64,000 nucleotides of DNA from an uncultured Bacteroidales bacterium (GTDB lineage: Bacteria; Bacteroidota; Bacteroidia; Bacteroidales; F082): positions 310,001 to 374,000 of the forward strand of contig OMYA01000005.1 of the NCBI GenBank assembly GCA_900315175.1. The letters run 5' to 3'. This document shows, piece by piece, positions 8,956 to 16,009 of this stretch. The translations under genes and the position numbers were made by a program. The notes beneath the pieces were generated by a model. That model was given only the letters and a program-made list of their open reading frames with translations, made no database searches and was not told the origin of the DNA. How positions within the stretch are numbered: the first letter of the stretch is position 1; each line of letters opens with the position of its first letter.

Positions 8956-9512
8956 GATAATAATAACGGTATAATTACTGATGGTATTAAAAGAATTGCG
9001 ATAAAAGCCACAACAATCACAATACTTCTTTTTTGTGACGCCGTTTTCATATCGATTAATCTCGATTCATCAACGAGTTTCACTGTTGAGTTCATCTCAT
9101 CGAAAAGCTGTGTTGTTTGCTCAGGTCTTTTACAGTTAATGAAATAAACATCTTGCGTAGTCTGAACCTCGACAAACGGGCCCTTATAATGGTTTTCAAG
9201 ATACAAAACAGCGCGTTTGCGGTAATCTTTGATTCTGAAAAAGCCTTTCCACATGAATGCGCCGCCGTAGCCGTTGCTTCTCATGGTAACTTTCGGCATG
9301 ACGTAAACCAACTTTATCGACTTTATCGAATCATTGGGAATCATTGACGGATACATGAAATCCTTGATGTAAATTCCGTCGGGGAAAAGTTGAATTATTG
9401 GCTTTCTACAAACGAGAATTGTAAACACAATGATACACGCCACCGTCAAAGCCATACTAAACCAAATTCCAAAACCGGCACCAACTGCAATCTCAAGCAT
9501 ATTTGATATCAT
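8952..9512 (-). CDS. Membrane protein with bacterial PH-like domain
   Basis: The 186-residue protein has one or two N-terminal membrane helices (about 5-37) and a C-terminal one (about 163-184). Between them lies a beta-rich region with the pattern NGYGGAFMWKGFFRIK near 79-94 and VYFINCKRPEQTTQLFDEM near 121-139. This matches bacterial PH-like domains (bPH type), known from small membrane proteins with no defined ligand. It overlaps the CPBP gene by 4 bp and follows the SPFH gene after 57 bp of AT-rich repeat. Family assignment is moderate. Confidence 0.6.
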   Translation of the reverse strand: MISNMLEIAVGAGFGIWFSMALTVACIIVFTILVCRKPIIQLFPDGIYIKDFMYPSMIPNDSIKSIKLVYVMPKVTMRSNGYGGAFMWKGFFRIKDYRKRAVLYLENHYKGPFVEVQTTQDVYFINCKRPEQTTQLFDEMNSTVKLVDESRLIDMKTASQKRSIVIVVAFIAILLIPSVIIPLLLS

Positions 9513-9514
9513 CT

Positions 9515-9565
9515 GTAAAATTTTAAATTTTAAATCTTAAATGTTAAATCTTAAATTTTAAATAA
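9515..9565. repeat. AT-rich TTAAATnTTAAAT repeat
   Basis: Six or so imperfect copies of an 8-10 nt unit (TTAAATTTTAAATCTTAAAT and variants) fill the gap between the SPFH and PH-like genes. A shorter stretch of the same kind lies at about 19645-19675 in the leader of the ferritin gene. Confidence 0.55.
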
Positions 9566-9569
9566 AGAA

Positions 9570-10523
9570 TTATTGATACAAAGTGCCAGTATTTACTACA
9601 GGTTGTGCAGCATCGTCGGCGCAGAGCACTACCATGAGGTTGGAGACCATTGCAGCCTTCTTGTCGTCGTCGAGTTCAACCACATCCTCGTCTTTGAGTT
9701 TGTCGAGAGCCATTTTTACCATCGAGACGGCGCCTTCGACAATCTTCTCACGTGCCGCAATGATAGCTGCAGCCTGCTGACGACGCAGCATAACTGCCGC
9801 AATCTCAGGCGAATAAGCCAAATAGTTGATACGAGCCTCAATGACTTCAAGACCCGACATTGCGAGACGGTCGTTGAGCTTGCCGAGAAGTATGTCGTTG
9901 ATTTCCGAGCCGCCGGCACGCAGTGTCAGATCGCCTTTTGTGATGTCACCGTTTTCGTCGTATGCAAACATGCCTGCAACCTCACGCAAGGCAGCGTCGC
10001 TCTGCACTCTCACGAAGCTCTCGAAAGCGCGCATACGGCTTGTGACCTGAACGCCTGTGCCCGACACACTACCTGCAGCCGCCAGAGTCTGCGAGTCGAT
10101 TTCAAACATTGCCTTGTATGTGTCTTTCAGCTTCCAAACCAAAATCTGACCAATCATAATCGGGTTGCCGGTCTTATCGTTCACCTTAATCGGGTCGACG
10201 TTGAGATTACGGGCACGGAGAGAGACTTTCTTTGACGAATAGAACGGATTTGCCCAGTGGAAGCCGACTTTCGTCAAGGTGCCCTGGTATTTTCCGAAGA
10301 AAACCATCACCATCGCCTCGTTAGGCTCAATTTTGATGAAGCCGATGCATAAGATGAAATCGACGAACATCATTGCGATTCCGCCGATGAGCAGCCACAG
10401 CGGCTCACCTTCTTTCAATGTTGTAAATCCGTAGATTATCAAAGCAAAAATTGCAATGACCACAAACAGCATCAAGAATCCATTGATTCTCAATCCTTTA
10501 AATTCAAATTCTTTGTTTTCCAT
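9570..10523 (-). CDS. SPFH/band 7 family membrane protein
   Basis: The 317-residue protein has an N-terminal hydrophobic hairpin (about 13-62) followed by an SPFH domain (about 65-220, with MVMVFFGKYQGTLTKVGFHW). A helical region then begins SPEIAAVMLRRQQAAAIIAAREKIVEGAV, the typical stomatin/prohibitin-like coil. SPFH proteins oligomerise on membranes and often scaffold or regulate membrane proteases. Here a CPBP protease-like gene is in the same operon, which fits that idea. A strong promoter lies 65 bp upstream. It is the first gene of the operon 10523-7593. Confidence 0.9.
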   Translation of the reverse strand: MENKEFEFKGLRINGFLMLFVVIAIFALIIYGFTTLKEGEPLWLLIGGIAMMFVDFILCIGFIKIEPNEAMVMVFFGKYQGTLTKVGFHWANPFYSSKKVSLRARNLNVDPIKVNDKTGNPIMIGQILVWKLKDTYKAMFEIDSQTLAAAGSVSGTGVQVTSRMRAFESFVRVQSDAALREVAGMFAYDENGDITKGDLTLRAGGSEINDILLGKLNDRLAMSGLEVIEARINYLAYSPEIAAVMLRRQQAAAIIAAREKIVEGAVSMVKMALDKLKDEDVVELDDDKKAAMVSNLMVVLCADDAAQPVVNTGTLYQ

Positions 10524-10587
10524 AGTTGTAGTTTTAATATGATTATTTAATTTTTTGTAATATCATTTTGATATCATTTTCACATCG

Positions 10588-10617
10588 CAAAAATACAACA
10601 TATTTTTCAATATGCAA
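10588..10617 (-). promoter_or_regulatory. Promoter of the SPFH operon
   Basis: TTG (10617-10615) is separated by exactly 19 nt from TATTTTTG (10595-10588) on the minus strand. The expected start is near 10581. It is one of the best consensus matches in the window. Confidence 0.7.
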
Positions 10618-10647
10618 GAAATTTTTAAAATATTTTTACAATTTAAA

Positions 10648-10799
10648 AATGTGCCGCTGCGCGGGATGTGATGACTGCGACAAATGTGCTGCTTCGCAGA
10701 ATGTGTGCGCTTCGCGCAATGGCCGAAGGCCACACATTGCGACCGCAGGAAGCACACATTGGAGCACAGCGACCATATTGCCCCAAAGGCACCACATTA
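10648..10799. repeat. Cluster of mini-hairpins separated by AATGTG/CACATT
   Basis: A run of short perfect hairpins is spaced by AATGTG or its complement. Forward units are CCGCTGCGCGG (10654-10664), CTGCTTCGCAG (10689-10699) and TGCGCTTCGCGCA (10706-10718), with spacers AATGTG at 10648, 10683 and 10700 and GATGTG at 10665. GGCCGAAGGCC (10721-10731) follows. CACATT then appears at 10733, 10755 and 10793 in inverted orientation, the last overlapping the stop codon of idi. The sequence is far more GC-rich than the surrounding intergenic DNA. Confidence 0.7.
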
Positions 10800-11309
10800 A
10801 AAACGATGTTCTACGAGTTTTTGGAATGCAATCTTAAACCAAGCGGTATAATTCTCTGGATTTTTTTCAATATCTTTAGTGATATTTTCTATTGTCTCGT
10901 ATTTATACGACTCCACTTCTGCCCTATTAATAATAGGTGTCGCGTCGGTGGTGCCGATGAAGACGTGGTCGAACTCGTGCTCGATGAGGCCTTGCATCAC
11001 GTCGGCTTTGTAGATGAAGCTAAACACCTCTTTGAGGTCGCATTCTATCCCCATCTCCTCCATCAGGCGGCGTTTTGTGGCTTGTTCGAGCGTCTCGCCG
11101 TCACGCGGATGGCTGCAGCAGGTGTTGGTCCACAATCCCGGAGTGTGGTACTTCGTGAGCGCACGTTGCTGTAGCAGCATCTCCCCTTTGCTGTTGAAGA
11201 CGAAAATCGAGAAGGCACGGTGCAACGTCGGGTTGACGTGGGCGGCCTGCTTCTCCATCAAACCGATTTGATTGTCCTGGGTATCAACTAATACTACGAA
11301 TTCGGGCAT
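10797..11309 (-). CDS. idi: Isopentenyl-diphosphate delta-isomerase, type 1
   Basis: The enzyme interconverts isopentenyl and dimethylallyl diphosphate for isoprenoid synthesis. The 170 residues match the type 1 Nudix-fold family. The active-site cysteine lies in WTNTCCSHP (about 60-68), the Nudix-like helix is ATKRRLMEEMGIE (about 77-89), and the metal-binding EHEFDHVF follows near 112-119. It starts 2 bp after ychF ends, so the two genes form an operon. The mini-hairpin cluster follows immediately and may end the transcript. Confidence 0.95.
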   Translation of the reverse strand: MPEFVVLVDTQDNQIGLMEKQAAHVNPTLHRAFSIFVFNSKGEMLLQQRALTKYHTPGLWTNTCCSHPRDGETLEQATKRRLMEEMGIECDLKEVFSFIYKADVMQGLIEHEFDHVFIGTTDATPIINRAEVESYKYETIENITKDIEKNPENYTAWFKIAFQKLVEHRF

Positions 11310-11311
11310 AA

Positions 11312-12379
11312 TTAAACATTGAATCTGATATTGATAATGTCACCGTCTTTGACGATGTAATTCTTTCCTTCGACAGCGAATTTCCCCGCTTCTTTGACGG
11401 CCTGTTCGGAGCCGTAGTGCAGGAAGTCGTCGCAGCTCATCACCTCGGCGCGGATGAAGCCACGCTGGAGGTCGCTGTGAATCACGCCGGCGGCCTCAGG
11501 AGCGGTGTCGCCCACATGGATGGTCCATGCACGAGTCTCGTCGGGACCGGTGGTGAAGAACGACTGCAGCTTCAGGGTGCTGTATGCGAGGCGAACAAGT
11601 TTGTTGACACCAGGCTCAGTGAGACCTGCATCTTCCATAAACAATGCGCGGTCAGCCTCGTCGAGTTCGGCAATCTCCGACTCGAGTTTTCCGGCAAGGA
11701 TAATCATGTCTTCGCCATGGAGAGCGGCTTTCACAGCCTCAGTGTATTTGTTTCCGGTGAGAGCCGAAGCGTCGTCGACGTTGCAGACGTACATTATCGG
11801 CTTGACCGTAAGCAGTTGAATATCTTGGATATACTTTTTGTCTTCCTCAGGCACGTTGGCGGTGCGGGCGTTTTGCATGTTTTCGAGACATTCTTTATAA
11901 ATTGTGAGCACTTCGAAGGCGCGTTTGTTGTCCTTGTCGCCGTTTTTGAGCAGTTTCTCGACGCGTTGCAGCTTACGTGTCACAAGGTCGAGGTCGCGCA
12001 CCTGAAGCTCAAGGTCGACGAGTTCCATATCGCGCACCGGGTCGATGCTGCCTTCGCTATGCGGAATGTTAGGATCGTCGAAACAGCGCAAAACGTGTAT
12101 CAATGCATCGACAGTCTGCACCTCGGCAAGGAGTTTGTTGCCGACACCCTGACCGCCCTTGCTCAGCCCCGGAAGGTCCACAATCTCAACGGTGGCAGGC
12201 ACGATACGCTTTGAATGTGAGATATTGTCGATGAGTTTGAGGCGTTCGTCGCGCACCTCGCACATTCCGATGTTCGATTTCGTGGCGAAGCCAATCTCCG
12301 CCTTAGTGTTTGATATACAATTAAATATGGTTGTTTTTCCAGTGTTGGAAAGTCCGATAATTCCGCAATTCAGTGCCAT
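11312..12379 (-). CDS. ychF: Ribosome-binding ATPase YchF
   Basis: YchF is a conserved Obg-like ATPase of the TRAFAC class that binds ribosomes. The 355 residues cover the G domain, with P-loop GLSNTGKTTIFN (about 9-20) and G3 DLPGLSKGGQGVGNKLLAEVQ, written here in part as DLPGLSKGGQ (about 68-77). A coiled-coil insertion (about 130-200) and the C-terminal TGS domain (about 275-355, TTGPDETRAWTIHVGDT) follow. The P-loop reads SNTGKTT where many homologues have PNVGKST; this is a conservative variant. A CAAAGATA (-7) element lies 16-23 bp upstream of the start. Confidence 0.95.
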   Translation of the reverse strand: MALNCGIIGLSNTGKTTIFNCISNTKAEIGFATKSNIGMCEVRDERLKLIDNISHSKRIVPATVEIVDLPGLSKGGQGVGNKLLAEVQTVDALIHVLRCFDDPNIPHSEGSIDPVRDMELVDLELQVRDLDLVTRKLQRVEKLLKNGDKDNKRAFEVLTIYKECLENMQNARTANVPEEDKKYIQDIQLLTVKPIMYVCNVDDASALTGNKYTEAVKAALHGEDMIILAGKLESEIAELDEADRALFMEDAGLTEPGVNKLVRLAYSTLKLQSFFTTGPDETRAWTIHVGDTAPEAAGVIHSDLQRGFIRAEVMSCDDFLHYGSEQAVKEAGKFAVEGKNYIVKDGDIINIRFNV

Positions 12380-12447
12380 GATTTAAAATTTTTGGCAAAG
12401 ATACATATTTTAGTTAAAAGTTGAAAGAGAAAAGTTAAAAGATTTTA

Positions 12448-12487
12448 GCCATTAGCCGTTAGCTATTAGCCATTAGCCATTGGCTTT
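12448..12487. repeat. TTAGCCATTAGCTATTAGCC repeat
   Basis: The stretch repeats an 8-10 nt unit, as in AGCCATTAGCCGTTAGCTAT. Further copies lie at 6871-6905, 19076-19101, 21336-21366, 48505-48547 and 61304-61318. This copy is between the divergent ychF and antiporter genes. Confidence 0.6.
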
Positions 12488-12576
12488 TCACCATCAAGTT
12501 CTAATAGCTAAATTCTTTTTTCAAAATTGAGAAATTTTTATTATCTTTGCACACATATTTTTATGAAAAACAAGTC

Positions 12577-14073
12577 ATGTCCGTTTTACTATTGATATCC
12601 GCTATTATCTTGATATTCAGTATCTTAATCACCAAGATTGGATATAAGATGGGTGTACCGACCTTGTTGGTTTTCCTCGTCGTGGGCATGATTTTCGGCG
12701 AAGACGGCTTCGGAATACACTTCGACAACTACAATTTCGTTCAGATTATCGGCATGATTGCGCTGAGCATCATATTGTTTACTGGTGGCATGGACACGCG
12801 TTTTGAAAAAATCCGCCCGGTAATTGCGCCAGGAATTGCGCTTGCAACAATGGGTGTTCTGCTAACTACAGTGTTTACAGGACTTTTCATTTATTACATA
12901 GGTTTTGCCTTCGAAAAAGCGCTTTCTGTACCACTTGCGATGTCGATTCTGCTCGCCGCCACAATGTCGTCAACCGATTCGGCGTCGGTGTTCAGCATTC
13001 TGAAATCGCAAAAGATGACATTGCACAACAACTTAAGACCTCTTTTGGAACTTGAAAGCGGCTCCAACGACCCGATGGCCTACATGCTCACGATAGTGAT
13101 GATACAAATTGTGAGAAACGACGGTGGAGCACATATCAGCGCAGCGCAAATTGTGTTTACTTTTATCCTACAATTCGCAATCGGTTTATTAGCCGGCTAC
13201 CTCATCGGCAGGATTTACGTCTGGATTCACAACAAATTGAGTCTCGACAACAAAGCATTGTATCAGATCCTGATTATCGGTTTCATTTTCATGACCTTTG
13301 CGATAACCGATATGCTTGGAGGCAATGGCTACCTCGCGGTGTATATTGCCGGCATAATCGTTGGCAATGCAGGGTGTGCCGATAGCAAAATCAGGATTTT
13401 TGGACAGATTCACTCGTTATTTGGGAACAAAAAAGTCATTGAGAGGCGCAGTATCGACAAACTTCTCGATGGCTTGGTTTGGCTGGTGCAAATCGTAATG
13501 TTCCTTTTATTAGGATTGCTCGTGACACCGCATAACATGGTGAAAATGGCAGTGCCGGCAATAGTCATAGGCGTTTTTGTCATCTTAATGGGACGGCCAT
13601 TGGCAGTGTTTATCAGCCTGTTACCTTTCAGGGAAATAGGTGTCAAAGACAAGCTTTTCATTTCATGGGTCGGACTGCGTGGAGCCGCACCTATCATCTT
13701 CGCCACTTATCCTCTGATGCAAGACATCCATGGTGGTGAAGCCATCTTTAACGTGGTGTTTTTCATCACGTTACTGTCACTGATCGTACAAGGAACGAGC
13801 ATCCCGTTTATGGCGAAATGGCTCAAACTTGGCAAAAAAGACACAAGCGAGCCCAAACATTTCGGCGTAGAGATTCCCGAAGAGCTGAACACCGTTCTGG
13901 ACCAGCAAATCGTTGAAAATGAGGTGTTTCTGAAAGACTATCCGCTCCCGAAAGGCACATTGGTGATGATTGTCAAAAGAAACCACAAATATATCGTGCC
14001 AAACGGCAAGCTTTTATTGCAAAAAGGTGACAAATTATTGTTGATTTCAGAAAACAACGAGGAAATTTCGTAG
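12577..14073 (+). CDS. Potassium/proton antiporter (CPA1, NhaP2/CvrA-like)
   Basis: This cation/proton antiporter has 12-13 hydrophobic segments in residues 1-400 and a short C-terminal TrkA_C/RCK_C domain (about 430-495, PKGTLVMIVKRNHKYIVPNG). Motifs typical of CPA1 exchangers include STDSASVFSIL near 138 and ESGSNDPMAYM near 167, where the Asp residues bind ions. I choose the ATG at 12577 (MSVLLLISAII) because the ATG at 12547 lies inside the -7 promoter element TATCTTTG (12542-12549). The gene gives 498 residues. K+ rather than Na+ is inferred from the RCK_C domain. Confidence 0.85.
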   Translation: MSVLLLISAIILIFSILITKIGYKMGVPTLLVFLVVGMIFGEDGFGIHFDNYNFVQIIGMIALSIILFTGGMDTRFEKIRPVIAPGIALATMGVLLTTVFTGLFIYYIGFAFEKALSVPLAMSILLAATMSSTDSASVFSILKSQKMTLHNNLRPLLELESGSNDPMAYMLTIVMIQIVRNDGGAHISAAQIVFTFILQFAIGLLAGYLIGRIYVWIHNKLSLDNKALYQILIIGFIFMTFAITDMLGGNGYLAVYIAGIIVGNAGCADSKIRIFGQIHSLFGNKKVIERRSIDKLLDGLVWLVQIVMFLLLGLLVTPHNMVKMAVPAIVIGVFVILMGRPLAVFISLLPFREIGVKDKLFISWVGLRGAAPIIFATYPLMQDIHGGEAIFNVVFFITLLSLIVQGTSIPFMAKWLKLGKKDTSEPKHFGVEIPEELNTVLDQQIVENEVFLKDYPLPKGTLVMIVKRNHKYIVPNGKLLLQKGDKLLLISENNEEIS

Positions 14074-14114
14074 GAACGACGCATGCGTTGTCCTACTACT
14101 AGATACGATGGTAT

Positions 14115-14465
14115 ATGCGTAAAATATTGTTTTACATTATATTAGCCCTTGCACTGCATCTTGGTTTCAGGATGACGAAGTCGCATTTGCCACAAGAAAC
14201 GCCTGCAAACGACCGTATTGAAACGGTTTTGTCGGCAAAATCGGGCGACATGATGGTTCCGCATCTCGTGAATCATATCACCGTTCCCCCGATTCATTTC
14301 ACATCTGCGAGAAAGATTCAGAAAAACGCCAATAACACATTGACAATCAAACGATTATCAAGTTATTTAAAGACATTTAGCGTTAAAAACCAATTACAAA
14401 TCATAAGTTGTTTTGTCTCAAAAAACGACCGAGTTGAGGTGATTTTGAGGCATCTGATTATTTGA
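14115..14465 (+). CDS. Small hypothetical secreted protein
   Basis: An open frame of 116 codons starts MRKILFYIILALALHLGFRM, a plausible signal peptide or anchor. The rest is basic and I recognise no domain. It follows the antiporter gene after 41 bp on the same strand. The codons are usable but the gene ends right where a dispersed repeat begins, so it could be a degraded gene. Confidence is low. Confidence 0.4.
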   Translation: MRKILFYIILALALHLGFRMTKSHLPQETPANDRIETVLSAKSGDMMVPHLVNHITVPPIHFTSARKIQKNANNTLTIKRLSSYLKTFSVKNQLQIISCFVSKNDRVEVILRHLII

Positions 14466-14469
14466 TTAT

Positions 14470-14568
14470 GTCATTTCGAGCGTAGTCGAGAAATCCTTTT
14501 TGTTTGTTATTATAAGGAAAGGATTTCTCCATTTCGCTTCACTTCTATTCACTTCAATCGGAATGACA
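14470..14568. repeat. Inverted pair of TCATTTCGAGCGTAGTCGAG-type repeats
   Basis: The left arm (14470-14495) reads TCATTTCGAGCGTAGTCGAG then AAATCC. The right arm (14520-14568) reads GGATTTCTCC and ends ATCGGAATGAC. The arms are inverted and could pair, with AAAGGATTTC against GAAATCCTTT as the core. The same repeat occurs at 656-692, 47510-47643, 55114-55150 and 57911-57948. Confidence 0.65.
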
Positions 14569-14589
14569 AACAATAAAATTATAATAATC

Positions 14590-15108
14590 ATGAAAACAAC
14601 AACATATTCAGGAAATATCAACGATTTCCAGTTACCGGAATTGGTAAAGAAAACAAACAAAACTTCAATAATAATCAGTATCATATTGATAATCTTTGCA
14701 TTAGCGATGTTCCACCTGTTTTATTTCACCGAAAACGACTTGGTGGAAGGCTCCGAAGTCTTTGCGGGAGTCATCGCGCTCAGCGTGGCATTATTCATGC
14801 TGATTTGGCAGCGGACCAAGTTCATCGACAAAGAGACAGGCTCTGTCGTCTCAAAAGACCGTATCTATTACAATCCCAATGACTTACCGACAATTTTGCT
14901 GGCTTTTGATAACGATAATTTCGCCGTTTTGCAAAACGTAAAACGTCAGCAGGAGGGCAACGTCCAGATTGTGTTTCGCTTTGCCGAAAACCACCGTTAC
15001 ATTGCTGTTCAAGTCCAAAGATACGAGCCTTTCGACTACAAGCCACAGACCGACATCCTGGTTTACCGTGACGCCAACGCAATGAAGCTGATGGAGAATT
15101 TGAAGTAG
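14590..15108 (+). CDS. Two-helix membrane protein, function unknown
   Basis: From the ATG at 14590 the protein has 172 residues. An upstream extension would run through the dispersed repeat, so this start is preferred. Residues 1-25 are polar, two transmembrane segments follow (about 28-47 and 54-74), and the C-terminal 95 residues are soluble (SVVSKDRIYYNPNDLPTILL near 85). The domain arrangement resembles small membrane proteins with a PH-like cytosolic part, but I cannot name a family. Confidence 0.6.
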   Translation: MKTTTYSGNINDFQLPELVKKTNKTSIIISIILIIFALAMFHLFYFTENDLVEGSEVFAGVIALSVALFMLIWQRTKFIDKETGSVVSKDRIYYNPNDLPTILLAFDNDNFAVLQNVKRQQEGNVQIVFRFAENHRYIAVQVQRYEPFDYKPQTDILVYRDANAMKLMENLK

Positions 15109-15115
15109 GAATTAT

Positions 15116-15181
15116 TTGCCGCCGACATTAATGGCGTTAGGGCCGTTAAGGGCATTAAAGTCTTTAATGTTGGCGGCAATG
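15116..15181. terminator. Long hairpin between convergent genes
   Basis: TTGCCGCCGACATTAA near 15116 pairs with TTAATGTTGGCGGCAA near 15165. The loop is made of 8-9 nt units (TGGCGTTAGGGCCGTTAAGG and a similar one). It lies between the convergent genes ending at 15108 and 15187 and probably serves both. Confidence 0.55.
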
Positions 15182-15186
15182 ATTAA

Positions 15187-15642
15187 CTATTCCAATTCTT
15201 TTAAAAATGCATTGCACCCTTCAATGAGGTCATCATAAGTCTTCTCGAAATTGCCGGTGTACCAGGGGTCGGCGACATCGCGGTGATAGCCGGCGTGCGA
15301 CATCATGAGGGAGATTTTATGGTCGACATCGTCACCGAGAAGCTTTTTCAGATTTCTCAAATTATTCTCATCCATGGCGATGATGTAATCGTAGTATTCA
15401 TAGTCGTGGCGCGTGATCTGGCGGGCCTTGCGGTAATCGTATTTTATACCTTTCTTGAAAAGTATTCGTTGCGCCGGAGGATAGATGTCGTTGCCGATTT
15501 CCTCAGTGGAGGTGGCTGCTGATGCAATTTCAAACTCCTCTGCCCTGCCGGCTTTTTCTACCATGTCCTTAAAAATATATTCCGCCATCGGGCTGCGGCA
15601 GATGTTGCCGTGGCACACAAAAAGCACCTTAATTTTATTCAT
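15187..15642 (-). CDS. Low-molecular-weight protein-tyrosine phosphatase
   Basis: The protein has the CX5R phosphatase loop FVCHGNICRSPMAEYIF near residues 8-24 and the general-acid loop VADPWYTGNFEKTYDDL near 125. These are the hallmarks of LMW-PTPs, which dephosphorylate tyrosine residues in the cytoplasm, sometimes in capsule or stress control. I choose the ATG at 15642 (MNKIKVLFVCHGN, 151 residues); the alternative six codons upstream lies almost at the predicted transcription start. No tyrosine kinase or arginine kinase is nearby. Confidence 0.9.
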   Translation of the reverse strand: MNKIKVLFVCHGNICRSPMAEYIFKDMVEKAGRAEEFEIASAATSTEEIGNDIYPPAQRILFKKGIKYDYRKARQITRHDYEYYDYIIAMDENNLRNLKKLLGDDVDHKISLMMSHAGYHRDVADPWYTGNFEKTYDDLIEGCNAFLKELE

Positions 15643-15843
15643 ACGAATTCTTTTTTGCAAAAGTACAATATTTTCTCACGCAGATCTCGCAGATTTCGCG
15701 GAAATTTTATTCTTCCTCACATTTAATCTGCGCGAATCGCTCACGTCGCGAGCTGCAGATCTCGCAGACCGGACTGTGGTAGATTAAATCTGTTATATCT
15801 GCGGTATCTGCGTGAGGCAAAAAAATAATTATTAAAAATTTGA
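15643..15843. repeat. Gene-free stretch with CGCAGATCTCGCAGATTT-type repeats
   Basis: Between the phosphatase gene and the rpsA promoter there is no gene. The stretch holds imperfect copies of CACGCAGATCTCGCAGATTT (15675-15705, 15722-15775) and an inverted copy ATATCTGCGGTATCTGCGTG (15797-15816). Together they could fold into a long stem. They are relatives of the ACAGATTTCACAGAT repeats at 5180 and 49409. Confidence 0.5.
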
Positions 15844-16009
15844 TTGAGAATCAAAAAGTTTTGTATCTTTGCAGTCCATTTCGAGCCTTATTCCGAAATT
15901 GATTTTTATAATTGAAAATCAATGACTTGAAGTGGAAAAATAAAGTTTAACAATCCTCGATTGCCCAATTCGGAAGAGCCGTCGGGTACAATTTTAAGTA
16001 AAAATTATA
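15844..16009 (+). promoter_or_regulatory. rpsA promoter and 130-nt leader
   Basis: TTG (15844-15846) and TATCTTTG (15864-15871) form a promoter with 17 nt spacing. The start is expected near 15877, so the leader is about 130 nt. It contains an inverted repeat TTGATTTT ... TTGAAAATCAA at about 15899-15922. A structured leader would allow S1 autoregulation, as known for rpsA in other bacteria; here that is inference only. Confidence 0.45.

Noticed and set aside
10648..10799. Possible CRISPR array
   Set aside because: Units are 11-13 nt hairpins with 6-nt spacers and changing orientation. No 23-47 nt direct repeat with unique spacers is present and there is no cas gene.
12547..12576. Longer N-terminus for the K+/H+ antiporter
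   Set aside because: The upstream ATG overlaps the -7 promoter element, so it lies before the probable transcription start.
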